In this document: piece by piece, positions 8,896 to 19,882 of the stretch | How the letters are laid out: every line of letters starts with the position of its first letter | Numbering within the stretch: position 1 is the stretch's first letter | Source: Cornus controversa | Lineage: Eukaryota; Streptophyta; Magnoliopsida; Cornales; Cornaceae | Length of the DNA stretch: 64,000 nucleotides | Assembly (NCBI GenBank): GCA_026545225.1 | Contig: CM048848.1 | Location: 18,155,353-18,219,352 of the forward strand | Direction: 5' to 3' | Made by a program: the position numbers and the translations under genes | Notes under the pieces: model-generated | Databases searched by the model: none | Told to the model about the DNA's origin: nothing | What the model saw: only the letters and a program-made list of their open reading frames with translations

Positions 8896-11224
8896 TTATG
8901 AGTCATATTAGATATGTATAGGATTAAGAAGAATATGTACATGTTAAAGATTGAAGTCTAGACCTTGAATTGAACAATTGGGTTTCGATCATATGTCCTA
9001 AGACGATAGATCGTAGTTTATGCTCAGTATTAAAATTAATTGATGAGTTGGTTGAGCAATCTAAAAGCTTACAATAGATCATATGAAAGATCCACGACAG
9101 ATCGTAATATACAATAGATCGTATTGTTTCATTACGATCTATCATACTTCATAATCCGATGTATCATATTGCACCATAGACCTGTGTAACTGATGGTCCA
9201 GTTGTTGTATGCACGTACCCCATTAGGGGGTCCACTAGTATGAGTTGTTGTATATGTATATGCATACATATATATGGATATGCTTCCTCGTTTATGAGAG
9301 TTATGGGCATTAGTCGGGTTAATGCTTTATTTCATTGTTCACTCCATTTTCCTCGCTCCTAATCGGGTGTCAGAAATTCAGGGCGTGAGAGCATCTCTTT
9401 GCTGATCATAGTTGATCGGATCGAACTTTGGAAGGTTCTTTCCTCTGCAGAATATGCCAGATGGAAACCTTGACATGGAAGCCCTTGAATTGTCTAACGA
9501 TTGGGGATCCTCAGAGACGTAGATGCCCCCAGACTGTAGAGTTATAGTGATTGATTTTTGGCTATGTCCAAACCAACTCGTATTGGAATGTAAGAACTAA
9601 TCGTTTCCCACAGACAGCGAATTGATGATGTAGAAAATTGCGTGATCTGGTTTGACTCGAACTACCTGCAAAACAGAGTAATTAGGATCAAGGTCGGGTA
9701 GAGTCAGTGTAACTTTGCTTATTAGATCTCCATGATTTTTCATGTAAAAATCTTAGTGTCATCTCTCACTTTGCTCTTACTTTATTGTTAATGCTTACGT
9801 CTAATTGATTTATTGAATCGAAAAAGAATCTGAAAATCAATCTAACCAGTTTTCTATTTCAGTTAGATCAACTTCCTCATTGCAAGTACATACAATATTA
9901 ATAAGCCCCCATAAAGGATGTGAAATTTAGATAGGAAAATATTTCATGTAGTGTCTGAACAAGCAAAAAGCTAGAGTGAAATAGAGTCATCTATATTAAA
10001 TATCAACATAATTACAACAATAAAATCAACACAGACATGCTTTGCAAAAGACAATGTGCTAAGGCTCCATTTTCATGCGACATCAGAACACCATGTAAGC
10101 CTTTCTGTCCAAGGTGAAGAAAAAAATCCATTAATTGATTTAGACGAGTAGTATTCAATGGATAAACTTACCTATACCGTGAAGATGGATAATCCAATCA
10201 TAGGCTCAAACTGTTGAGCAATCTATATAGTTTGTATTGGGGGGGATTGGTCTATGGCACTGACATGATGAATCTCCATGATCACCAGAATCCTAAAATG
10301 GAAGTGCTTAAATTGAGTGTTCAAAGAAAGTACATTAAACTTTTTAAAATGCTAAATAAAAAGCTGAGGGTCTCACTTGAAATGATAAACACAACCCAAA
10401 GGTTCAATTTACAGGGACATATAAATGCATTTCCAATTATTTTAAAAGAAATCTTAAGCTCCAATTGATTTAGTATTGTATTTAAAAATGATATAATTGG
10501 ACACCATTTATTTAAGTTCAAAAATTTTCATATAATTGAAGCTGAACTTGTGTGGGAGGATTATTTGTATGCACAGACATTATGAATCTTCTTTAGGATA
10601 CATATAAGTTGCTAGAAGATATAATTGAAGATTGAAAATGAAAATGAATATGGTTGAGCCACTATAACTAATAATGAAGAAATATTTTTCCTTTGTTCCT
10701 AAAAAGAAAGAAAAGGAGGAAGGAAGAAAAACTAGCAGAAATAATATCAGTCGGCATAGTGGTTTAAGCATCTTTTTCGGTTCCTGGCTTACTTCATTTA
10801 GCAGAACGTGTTCTGTTGGACCCCTGCTGGGAACAGTAACTTGAGGTGAGTTCTTACTACAGGTAGAAATGTGCTTGCTAATTGGTTTCCTAGAGAAATT
10901 TGACAATTGATAATTTTGTGAAAGGAGAAATGTGCTTTCTAATTGGTGTTGCATGTACAAAGTAAATGGTGACTAACCTGTTGTAGCGAGTGATTTATTA
11001 TCACTCTCATTTGATCTTTTTCAAATTTGTTGTTTTTTTTTGTTAAGAAATACACCTATCCTTCCAAATGTGACTTGAGCCTGCACCACTCCTTTAGGGG
11101 TGGCACAGTTAGCTAACATCTGGTAATTTTTTTATTTGCTATAATTATACTGTTCTGGTTGATGTTGAAGTCAATTGTAGAATCACTTAAACACTTAGCA
11201 GAGGAGTTGGCAGGGAATTGTGTA
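8896..11224. other. Long spacer with undefined repeat-like stretches
   Basis: At about 9000-9140 several gatcgta / acgatct words form weak palindromes. At about 9370-9760 a GC-balanced block (including ttcccacagacagcgaattg) looks like degraded retrotransposon sequence, but no domain or end was found. Frames at 10214-10468 (plus) and 10580-10960 (minus, 126 codons) have no recognisable motif and are probably chance frames in AT-rich DNA. Confidence 0.3.
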
Positions 11225-12075
11225 TCAAAGCCAATCCCCAGCCGGAAATGGGGGTAGCATACACAAGCCCATGCGAGTCAGGCCAGCGAGAACGTTGGAT
11301 CCCAAGAGGGGGTGATTATGATGTCCCACATCGTCGGGGTGGGGAGGAGGTTGTTGGCACTTATATATGTGTCTGACCCCTAACTGTGTCGACGCATTTT
11401 AAGTAAAACCGTGAACACCAAGAGGAGAGAGTGAAAATTAAACAATATCTACACGGTGTAGGGCAGGTCGTGATAGAGAGATTCTGTGTTTACACAATCT
11501 AGGGTTTTCCTTAGACTTCATCTAGGGTTTTCCTTAGACTTTATCATATGTGATTGAGTGTTCAACAAGGAGAAGTACGTCAGCCTACCGAGGCAAATCA
11601 ATTCATCCAATGAGAGAATTGAACAGAATATTTGAACAACCATGGAGAAGCAGATCGCGTGGAGCAAGTCTCGTGACGAAGCGGATGAAGGGCCTAAAGA
11701 CTCTTTAGTGTGAGTTCGGCTACGGTTTGTGTCAAGAGATAACTACGGGTTCTAGGGTATGCTAATTGTCAATCTAGTTGTAACCTTTTTCTCATAGTTA
11801 TTTGTTCATTGGTGGACTAGGCCCCATGGTTTCTTCCTATTGAGGTTTTCCACATAAAAATGTCCCAGCTCTCTATTTCATTTCATGTTTATATGAATTT
11901 TTTAATTGAATACAAAGGAAAAACAGTAACAAACTAAAAATTCAAATCATAATCAGCAAGAATTTAGCAAATAACTAAAATTTGAAATTAATATCCGTAA
12001 AACATATTCACCCCCCCCCCCCCCTCTAGGTCTAATTCACCGCACACACTCTGACCTAATCAAAGCGTTGGATAA
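11225..12075 (+). mobile_element. LTR-retrotransposon remnant (Copia-like LTR region)
   Basis: Signs of a plant LTR: gatgtcccacatcg at about 11320, a cttatatatgtg stretch, a transcript-leader-like block, and an end with gaggttttccacataaaaat at about 11850, as at the 3-prime end of many Copia LTRs. A C run followed by tctaggtctaattcacc lies at 12010-12040. A 23-bp direct repeat (ctagggttttccttagact) lies at about 11500-11545. No coding domain is left. Confidence 0.5.
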
Positions 12076-12990
12076 CAATAACATAGTCAACAATTAGTAT
12101 GAGAGCATTTAATTGTAGATTTATCAAAAACCATTCCTAAATAAGTTTCGAACCTCTCATGGCCCCGATTAGTTAAAACATGGAAGAGGAAGCCGGAGGA
12201 TCTCCTACTATCTCTGACAAGGTCCGCTTAGGATGAAGAAGTTTGAAGCTTCTTTTAGCCCGTGTTACCAAGCAAAGCAAGAAAAAGAAATTTCAAAACC
12301 CAAACACCCCGTGCTAATAAAAGAAACAAGCACAACTGGTATTGTTTGTTGTGAAATACAGAGAAATCAATTTTTGACCTATTCTTCATTAAGCAACTTA
12401 AACCATATAGGAGAACTTAAAACACTAAAAGAAAGTGACATTCAACCATAAAAAATTTGTTAGAATGAAGTCATGGACCAGGGAGAGCAAAATAGATAGT
12501 GAAGACACAGTATCAATACCCAAAGTCTGTCTCCAATCCTAGTCAGGTCAGATTCCTGAAGGTCTATGACAGCACATGACATATCTTCCAACAATCTTTT
12601 TCAGAGGAAGGGGTCCCCTGTAAATCAACCAGAAAAGTTCAAGAAAAGAGTAATGAGCTAAAGAAATGTGGCTTGGGAGTTGAGACCCAAAGCCACCAAG
12701 ACAGAGGTAGACCAGTCAAACCTTCTCCTTTTCTTCTGTAGTTTTTCCCACTTCTCGCTATATTTTCAAGGTAAGTTTGTCCTCTCTTCTATTTTCACCT
12801 TGAGACTCAAATCGTATTGAGCTGATCATGAACCAAGGTGTTGACAAAAAGGTGTCCGTGGGCTTCTCCAAACTCACATCCTTTCACCTTATGAGTTGAC
12901 AAGGTAAGGTGCTGCATGGAGAACTAATTGGTTTCATTATGAACCCCAACAGTTTCACCTTATGACTTAACTGTGTGTAATTTAGCACAC
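12076..12990. other. Spacer downstream of the signal peptidase fragment
   Basis: A frame at 12233-12451 (plus) has no recognised motif. On the minus strand this is where the missing last exons of the signal peptidase gene would be expected; none was recognised. Confidence 0.3.
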
Positions 12991-12997
12991 AGTTAAG
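12966..12997. repeat. Perfect 12-bp inverted repeat (hairpin)
   Basis: Arms cttaactgtgtg (12966-12977) and cacacagttaag (12986-12997) are exact reverse complements separated by 8 bases. The hairpin covers the exon/intron border of the VHHGWLYVNG exon of the signal peptidase pseudogene. Confidence 0.85.
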
Positions 12998-14340
12998 TTC
13001 GTTATGTATATTGGTCGCTATGCTATAAAATCTTCATTCTGGGCGACCCCATTGACATAGAGCCAGCCATGATGAACCTGCAAGATATTAGAGAAACAAT
13101 TCATGAGTAGCACCCAACATTGGTGCAGTGCGGTTAACGAATACAAAAATAATAATATATGTACATCATTTTCAATTAAACCCAATCCAAAATGTGTGCC
13201 ATTAACAAGTCACCAGCTACTCATCAATATTGATAACATCATGAAACATATAAACCTCCAATGAGGCAAAGACCTTGAAATAAATTTGTGGACAGCACAC
13301 TTTCTTGTTTCTCAAAAGACTACACAGGTAGCTACCAAGTATGGTCAACCATCAACTTGATCAGATTGTACAGAAAAAAAAAATTATACTTCATTTTTCT
13401 TACATGGGAACGGGGATTAAATTCAAAATGTTGAAGTTTACAACCGGTGTATATTGACGAGGGAAAGGCATAGGGTTAAAAAACTGGATATACCTCAACC
13501 AAGTCTCCTCCTCTTGCCACAATTCTTTTTATGAGAATTTCTTCCTCCATGAAACCAGGTTGCTGTAGGCAATCATGAAGATAAGAGGCGCATTCAGGAC
13601 AAGATGCAGTAAAGAGAAAATGAAATTTTAATGAACAGCAAACACTAAAGCACAGGAATCAGTCAAATTTTCTGCTGAACTAACAAACCTGTGCTAGAGC
13701 TCGGAAAATAACAATATCATGTATAGCAATAATGCTTTAGCAGAAATCAGGAGTTGAAAACACTGACTATGATTAACAGCAACAGCAATAATCGCTATCT
13801 GAATCTTTATCATACTTTTGACCAAACATGGGAATCACAGCTGTTATTCCGGTTGTCACCCAACACATAAACAGGTCCTCTAGGTACATACTGCAGATCC
13901 AAACAAATGTAAAATTGTTATTTAACAACAAACTAAAATTTGGCCCAAGAATAAAGAGGGATCTGGTCCAACCAAGCATATCTTGTGCTATCTGAGGCTT
14001 CATTAAAAACCCAAATGCATAAAACCAGGTTGCTGTAGGCAATCATGAAGATAAGAGGCGCATTCAGGACAAGATGCAGTAAAAAGAGAATGAAATTTTA
14101 ATGAACAGCAAACACTAAAGCATAGGAATCAGTCAAATTTTCTGCTGAACTAACAAACCTGTGCCAGAGCTCAGAAAATAACAATATCATGTATAGCAGG
14201 ATGTCTAATGAAGTATGAGACCTGAATAAGTCGTAAAGAAATAATGCTTTAGCAGAAATCAGGAGTTGAAAACACTAACTATGATTAACAGCAACAACGA
14301 TAATTGCTATCTGAATCTTTATCATACTTTTGACCATAGC
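12991..14340 (-). pseudogene. Signal peptidase I pseudogene with scrambled exons
   Basis: Three minus-strand exon pieces match plant type I signal peptidase (chloroplast or thylakoid processing peptidase class, a membrane serine protease with a Ser-Lys dyad). At 13494-13562: QPGFMEEEILIKRIVARGGD (the lysine-bearing box, KRIVA) with acceptor cctacag and donor gtatat. At 12991-13077: VHHGWLYVNGVAQNEDFIA, then an in-frame TAG, then RPIYITNLT. At 13816-13890: YVPRGPVYVLGDNRNNSCDS (box E), with acceptor ctgcag. In an intact gene box E comes last, but here it lies upstream of the lysine box. A duplicated intron segment (13553-13820 and 14024-14340) explains this rearrangement. The serine-bearing SMxPT exon and the last exons were not found. 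The gene is broken by exon order, truncation and a stop. Confidence 0.85.
13553..14340. repeat. Tandem duplication of intronic sequence, two copies
   Basis: The stretch from aaaccaggttgctgtaggca to tatcatacttttgacca at 13553-13824 recurs at 14024-14336 with few changes. The second copy has about 45 extra bases near 14200-14245. The 200 bases between the copies contain the displaced box E exon. Confidence 0.9.
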
Positions 14341-15145
14341 CATAACCATTTTTAAAATGAACAATATACTAGAGGATTTCAATGTCAAAAAAATTAAATG
14401 ATGGCAGAACATGTGAATTCCATTGATTCCACTTCACTGTTTTCCTTGAAAAGTTCCTGAAGCAGCAAACAACCAAAAGATTAATCTCCCAAAGTTTGTC
14501 TTAGAAAGCCAAACCTTGTATTATAGCTGACCTGATAAAGAATGTTTATTATATCATACTTCCAATTTCATAAAGAAATTTATTTTTTATAGCTATGAAA
14601 CAAGGGATTGTTTCTTAAAGTAATGAGATGAGAATCTTTGTCATTAGACTATCCTCTTGAGGTTTATGTGGTCATTGGTTGATGTAATGGTATTTGGATA
14701 GAGAAGTGTGAGAACTCAGGGTTGAGTCTTAAAATAGCTAATCACTTTGTATAAGATAATGTAAAAGAAACATTTGTATCTAGCTTTACTCACAAGAGAG
14801 ATTATTTCAATGTATGTGATGGTCACTTTAATTTGGCCTTTTGAACTAGGGTTTATTTTCCATGAATCTCATGAAATTATATTCCATTAAAAAAATAATG
14901 ATTTGATTCTCCTTCAAAGCTTGACCTAATGTAATGTTGTTCCATTCTGGTACTCCCAATTTCCACAACAGATGAAATGTATACTTAAAAGTATTAAGAA
15001 AGCAATACACTGGCACTGGATTTCTTAAAGTCATCTTGCTGAAACCTTTCAAATATATATATATTAAATAATGGAAATAGAAGCAAATTTCACTGCTCAT
15101 ATCACTGGTAAGGAGATCACATTCTACTGTGAAGTCTGTTCTTCA
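14341..15145. other. Spacer, nothing recognised
   Basis: AT-rich. The minus-strand frame at 14846-15100 (84 codons) has no recognised motif. It may be intron sequence of the signal peptidase locus. Confidence 0.3.
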
Positions 15146-15324
15146 CCTTCCTAGTATTTTGGTTAATCCATGCAATAAAAGGAATGGTTAGAACAGATTG
15201 GATTAATCAATGCCCCATTTACCTTTTACATAACTTTTTGTAATTGAAAATTCTACCATCTTGGCAGGTAAATTAGAAAAATGAGGAACTCTCATCATGT
15301 TGCCTGGCAGGAAACATATATATA

Positions 15325-15485
15325 TATTTTTTATCCCTCTGTCTACGAATCCTAGAACCCCTAACCTTAGGTGAGGCCGGTCAAGGGGGAAGAATTGAAT
15401 CCAATACCTTAGGAGATGATTTGCACCTGAAGTCCATCCAACAGAGCGCCGGAACAGTTACACGACTGCCTTGCCTCTGCTGCTC
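15325..15485 (-). mobile_element. tRNA-related SINE, minus strand
   Basis: Read on the minus strand it has a promoter-like ggcgctctgttggatgg and a B-box-like ggattcaattc (complement at 15391-15401), spaced as in tRNA-derived SINEs, followed by a unique part and an AT-rich tail (tatatata at about 15318). The same element is in the other segment copy at 33620-33785, with a longer TA tract. Target duplications were not resolved. Confidence 0.5.
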
Positions 15486-16356
15486 AGGTTCTGGAAAAAC
15501 TCTGGAGGAATTGAAGGAGGGCAGTACTTCTTTGCAATAAACTTATACTGATTCACAGAGACACAGCACTTTAGGTTAGAACATGTAGATGTCAGCAACC
15601 ATGACAGTAAAATCTTGTTTTTGGTGGACTATTTCAAAAAACCTTGCACCAAGAGACAAATAGTTTAAAAAAATAATAGATTATGTTATGTCCACTTGTT
15701 TCATTGACAATTTTTTTCAAGTGAAGATATAAAAAAACTTAAGAGATGATTTATCTCTAAAAAGTTTTTCTTAATCAGCTCCTTCCACAATAATTGACCA
15801 GAACATGTTTTGATAATTTTTTGTTATATAAACACACAGACTGAAGTTCCATAAGTAATCTGGCAAACTTTAAGCAAAGAAAATCAGGTGATCAACAAGC
15901 ATCAGACCTCCAGAGTACCAGACCGTATACCTTTTCAATGTATTCTTAAAAAGTATTTAAGTGTTTTTCTCATGCTTCTCATCAATAAGACCAGCTTTAT
16001 TCGGGTGTCAAGCCTTGCTCTAAGACATTTCATCAATTACAAGGAAACATCAAGTGCAGTAAGCCACAGGATTTTAAACTATTCTGCACCAAATGATAGA
16101 AAACATTTTTAATCCCCAAAAGCATACTTGTAGACAGATTCTTGTAACATTTTGTCCTCTCAACAAGATTTGTCATTGTAAAGTACTTCTGTCTCCCACA
16201 TCTTTATATTACTTGGGCACAAAAATAGTTATAATGACTATTGCAAGTTTATAGTTGAACATTCTTTAAGAATAAAGAACCAAAATAATTGTTAAATCTG
16301 ATCATGTGTGTTGTTTAGAGAGGAAGAGATAATCTGGCATGAGAAATTTTACTTAC
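15486..16356. other. Spacer next to the cyclin fragment
   Basis: No confident gene. The last exon of the cyclin should lie here on the minus strand. A weak candidate follows an acceptor-like tttggtgcag at about 16085-16094 and begins with a short stretch containing FK, but it does not clearly match the cyclin C-terminus. Confidence 0.3.
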
Positions 16357-17206
16357 CTTATGCTGACCATATCTTTCTCTAATTACAGGTAAACTAGAAC
16401 CGTGGCTGTTACAACAAAGACTATGCAGCACCTTAACACAACCACATAAATCAGAGGGCTCGTAATGTGTGTCATGCCGCAAAGTGGAATTCTGTATTAA
16501 ATCAAATAAATGCTTGAAACATGTTAGAAGTGTTTCCAATATAGAGTGGGGATAAAAATCCCTAGAACTGTATCTATTATGAATATTAGGCAACACGTAC
16601 CCAAGGTCTCTTCGAAGGGATAAACATATGGTTGGCCAAGAAAATCGCTGAAGCAACAATAAGTGATGGAGGAAAAGAAAGCATACTGTACTCTGGAAGA
16701 GATAACTCTGCAAGGTAGTTTGCCAAACACTCTAGCTGGAATGATGGAGCCTATAAAGATTAAAGAACATCTATGCAATTAAAAAAAGTTGTCCATCTTG
16801 TGACCAAATGACTTTAATTATCTAATTTTTATTGTCCAGAACAGTATTCTGAATAATTTGTACCATATTGGCCTTAATTATTTTTGTTACAAACTTTACC
16901 ACTATTCTGACAATTACAATGTTCCAACTATGAACTATGTATAGAATGGAGGTAAATTAAAAATCCAAAAACCAAGTAATCCAGTCCATGATCATACCTC
17001 ATTGACCCCTTGACCAACACGAACAAATCGCCTATATGTTATGTGTCAATGAATTGCAGGTCAATGCGCAGAGCAGCTTACACAAAATCACAAATTATAT
17101 TCAATAAGAATCAAGAATATGGTCATTACCTCAAAAAACATTTAACCGTCGGAGCTGTCATTTCAAACTTCAAATAATTTAGAACAGAAGATTCCATTTG
17201 CAAAAC
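16357..17206 (-). pseudogene. CYCA1-like cyclin, four-exon C-terminal fragment, copy 1
   Basis: Four minus-strand exons with correct GT/AG borders keep one frame of 132 codons. Exon 17130-17206 reads VLQMESSVLNYLKFEMTAPT then VKCFLR. Exon 16998-17031 completes RRFVRVGQGVNE. Exon 16601-16750 has [20 protein letters not shown] and ends SKRPW. Exon 16357-16491 runs from NSTLRHDTHYEPSDLCGCVK to SSLPVIRERYGQHK. This is the end of the first cyclin box and the C-terminal cyclin fold of plant A-type cyclins, which activate CDKs in S/G2. The N-terminal half, with the MRAIL-type helix, is missing: an LTR-derived repeat starts at about 17276. No stop or frameshift is present in the retained part, so the fragment is young or under weak constraint. 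No promoter or start was found, so it is classed as a partial gene. Confidence 0.9.
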
Positions 17207-17275
17207 CTGCAGAACTTGTGTTGCTTACCGCTCATGAAAATTAAAAAGCAACATGTAGAAAATGCACAATTCACA

Positions 17276-17875
17276 CATTGAAAGTAGGGTTAGGGTCACA
17301 TCACTTCCGTGGAATGATGTTTTGCCGCTCATGATCGGAAGTGTAGACTTGAATGATGATGATATCGCCATCTTCACACCTTGGCTCCTCCCGTAATAGT
17401 CACAAAATTGCCTTTGTATATCTCTCTCTACTCCAGAATACCCCTAAAAATCTACCCTTTCTCTCTTTTTTAATCACGATCCTGGTTGAGAGGGGCATCT
17501 GTCACCCCAAAGGGGCATCTGTGCCCATAAAGGCCACACCTGTGCCCTTAGAGGGTGCATTTGCACCTTTGGGGGAGCATCTGCGCACATAGAGGCACAT
17601 CTGCACCCCTGGAGGTGCACCTACACCTTTGTGGCAGAAAGGTATATTAAACGTCCGTTTTAGGAAATGTTTGAGAAATATGAAAAGTTCCAGAATTGAA
17701 TTTTCTTCAACCCTCTTGAAGTTTGGGCCATTTTAACAGTCGAATATAAAGTTATGGCCAGAATACCAAAATGGGTTTAGAACTTTCAGGGCTTGAATTG
17801 GCCCAGTCTTCAATGTGAATAGGCCCATGCTCATTTTCTTCATTTAAACTCATTTTAGTAGCATAAAAATAAAGC
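17276..17875. repeat. LTR-derived repeat block with GC-rich minisatellite, copy 1
   Basis: First of six copies (others at 23433, 37002, 40045, 42848 and 58310). It contains a gatcggaagtg start, a GC-rich imperfect tandem repeat of ggcacatctgcgccc-like units (17487-17635), and a gaaaagttccagaattgaat tail part. The fuller copies end in gcaacattcggcgcttatca, whose complement resembles the tgatcggcg start of the solo LTRs at 28036 and 34509. It is probably a diverged LTR of that group; this copy is 3-prime truncated. Confidence 0.65.
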
Positions 17876-17936
17876 ATGCAAGTAAAGCAATTTGCACTCA
17901 AAGAAACCAAAGTCAGCATGCATTTTCAACAAATAT

Positions 17937-18146
17937 AGAGTTCAGAAAATCAGAACTCAGCATTCAGCAATATGGAATCCAAAAATCAGAATACAGTATT
18001 CAGCAATGTGTAATTCAAAATTTGGAATTCAGTTTTCAGCAATATGGAATTCAAAATTCAGAATTCAGCTTTTAGCAATATGGAATTCAAAATTTGGAAT
18101 TAGTATTCAGCAATGTGGAATTCAAAATTTGGAATTCAGTTTTCAG
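17937..18146 (+). repeat. 36-bp GGAATTC-rich minisatellite, copy 1
   Basis: About five to six units of roughly 36 bp built from caatatggaattcaaaa and tttggaattcagttttcag, with point changes. It is rich in gaattc. Related arrays lie at 30400-30702, 37663-37872 and 46132-46411, and a remnant at 41729-41752. The open frame through it (NSKFGIQFSAIW) reflects repeat length, not a gene. Confidence 0.9.
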
Positions 18147-18149
18147 AGG

Positions 18150-19882
18150 TGTAGGTATAGATGCAGAGATAGGAGCTGCCTTAAACACTTCACAAACACC
18201 TTATAAAGATCATATATCCTTGCTTGTATTCTAATAGCAGTCAGAAACCAAGATAATAAGATATGCCTTTTCTTGAAATGGATGAAAGCAATCATAATAT
18301 ACAAAATCAGGTTTGAAGAAGTCAAAATTCGAGGATGCTACAAAACCATCCTCCGACAAGCACAAACAGACTAAATATGAAGAATTACACTTGTTAGACT
18401 TGATAGAGACAAATCAACTATTAGCATAATCATTTTTCACAAAATCAGAATCTTTGAACAGCAAATATAGTTTGTGATGCTGATGAACGGAAAATATTGC
18501 AGCCTTTAAATCATACTTTTAGCTAGCATTTACTGGTCATAAAATATATTTTACACTTGCTAAGATAGCTCATATTAGTGTAGAAATCAAATGAAACAGA
18601 TTTGCTTCCTTTTTTATATGGTTGACAGTAACAAGAAATTATATCAGCAATGAACAGTAACTTAGCAGAAAGAATATCAATTTCAGTCGTCACAGCCTTG
18701 AACTACCTTCAAGCAAATGTCCAACAGATCATACATGATGTTTGAAACTTGCCTAAATCACCCATGTTAGTCCAGAAGCTAATTAGAGTAACCTGACAGT
18801 TGTTGTGGTCATTTCTATTAGTGAACAATGCAGCAGCAATCGTTAGGTAAGCTTGTCAGTGGGGTGGTCATGGATTTTAGTGAATATGAGATGGAAAATA
18901 CTCAATATATCAGATGTAGCATGTTGTAATCATCAATAATACATTTCAGATTGGGCAATGATGAACGAGACCTCTAAGAAACATTTTAACAGTAACTAAC
19001 AGCTCAAACTAGAGGTTTGAAAGCCAAGAAATGTGTGCAGGCTCATATTCATCTTAAAACTGAGTTTGTTAATATAAATCAACCAAACACATTTGTTGCA
19101 ATCAAAGATGGATGCAAACCTTTAGCTCATATAAAAATAGCAGTTTAACCTTGAATTAAGCAGATATGAACAGTACATTTAGACTGAAGTTCAGTATATA
19201 GAAAGCTCAATAAGGCTGTGGCTGAATATCTCAACTTAGGATAAACTTAATGTATCATAACTGAAATGTTAGGCTTGAAGCTGTCAAGAATTCGTACATT
19301 TAAGCTCTCTCTGTCTTCTCAAATGGTGCTGCTCCTTTTCTGTTAATTTCTCACTTTTTCTCTCACTTGAAGCTCACACGGCTGCAATGGACAGAGCTGT
19401 ACATATAGCTACGTAGGAGCCATTCAAACGGCTGTGAGAGGATAAGGTTGACAGCTGCCAACTTGTCCTTTTGCTGATTTCAAAAATGGCCAATCATTGG
19501 CTCTTCCTTGAAATGGCAAGGCTCCCCATTGAATATTCCATATTCTTGTATATTAATGTAAGGACAGCTGAGGGCACTATGGTATCTTCTACATCAGTAG
19601 ATCATTCTAGACATTTGGAGCACTTGCAGCCTCACAAGGACACTTGTCACTCAGCTGGAGCTCCCTATCCAATTGCTCACACACTTACTGCCAAACAAGG
19701 CCTTAAATAGGCTGTTAGTGTGTACATTACGAATACGTATTGAACTAAATTTAAAAATGCATTGTAGCTAAATTAATACTCATGTAATGAATATAAATAA
19801 TATCATTCAGCCAAACTAGGCCTTACTTAGTGAAATTCCAAAAATGACCCTCGAAGGGGTTTTAGTGCTAATTCTCAATATG
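18150..19882. repeat. Conserved unidentified array block, copy 1
   Basis: Present again at 37873-39606 and 46412-48310, and partly at 30703-31945. It begins with gatgcagagataggagctgc after the minisatellite. A plus-strand frame at 19471-19710 (79 codons, opening with TTG, first ATG at about 19486) reads MANHWLFLEMARLPIEYSIF and is unchanged in all three full copies. No family was recognised, and it may be transposon leader sequence. The right end (about 19796-19882) also begins the F-box block. Confidence 0.6.

Larger units (their letters stand above)
15146..19882. repeat. Segmental duplication, copy 1 (cyclin segment)
   Basis: Matches 33435-39606 almost base for base, apart from a 1434-bp insertion there (a solo LTR plus its target duplication) and rare small differences, for example a 3-base length change at about 16106 and cgcagagc versus cgaagagc near 17070. 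By eye it is about 99% identical, so the duplication is recent. Confidence 0.95.

Noticed and set aside
10580..10960. 126-codon minus-strand frame as a gene
   Set aside because: Starts in AT-rich DNA, contains no recognisable domain, has no copy elsewhere in the window and shows no codon pattern. Best explained as a chance frame.
14846..15100. 84-codon minus-strand frame as another signal peptidase exon
   Set aside because: No SMxPT or other signal peptidase motif, and no splice borders around it.
16315..16713. 132-codon minus-strand frame as a membrane protein (also at 36041)
   Set aside because: This frame mixes exon and intron. The cyclin reading, with two exons split by a 109-bp intron with correct borders, explains the sequence better.
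17937..18146. CRISPR-like array (regular repeats)
   Set aside because: Units are contiguous without unique spacers, the genome is a plant, and the repeats degenerate like a minisatellite.
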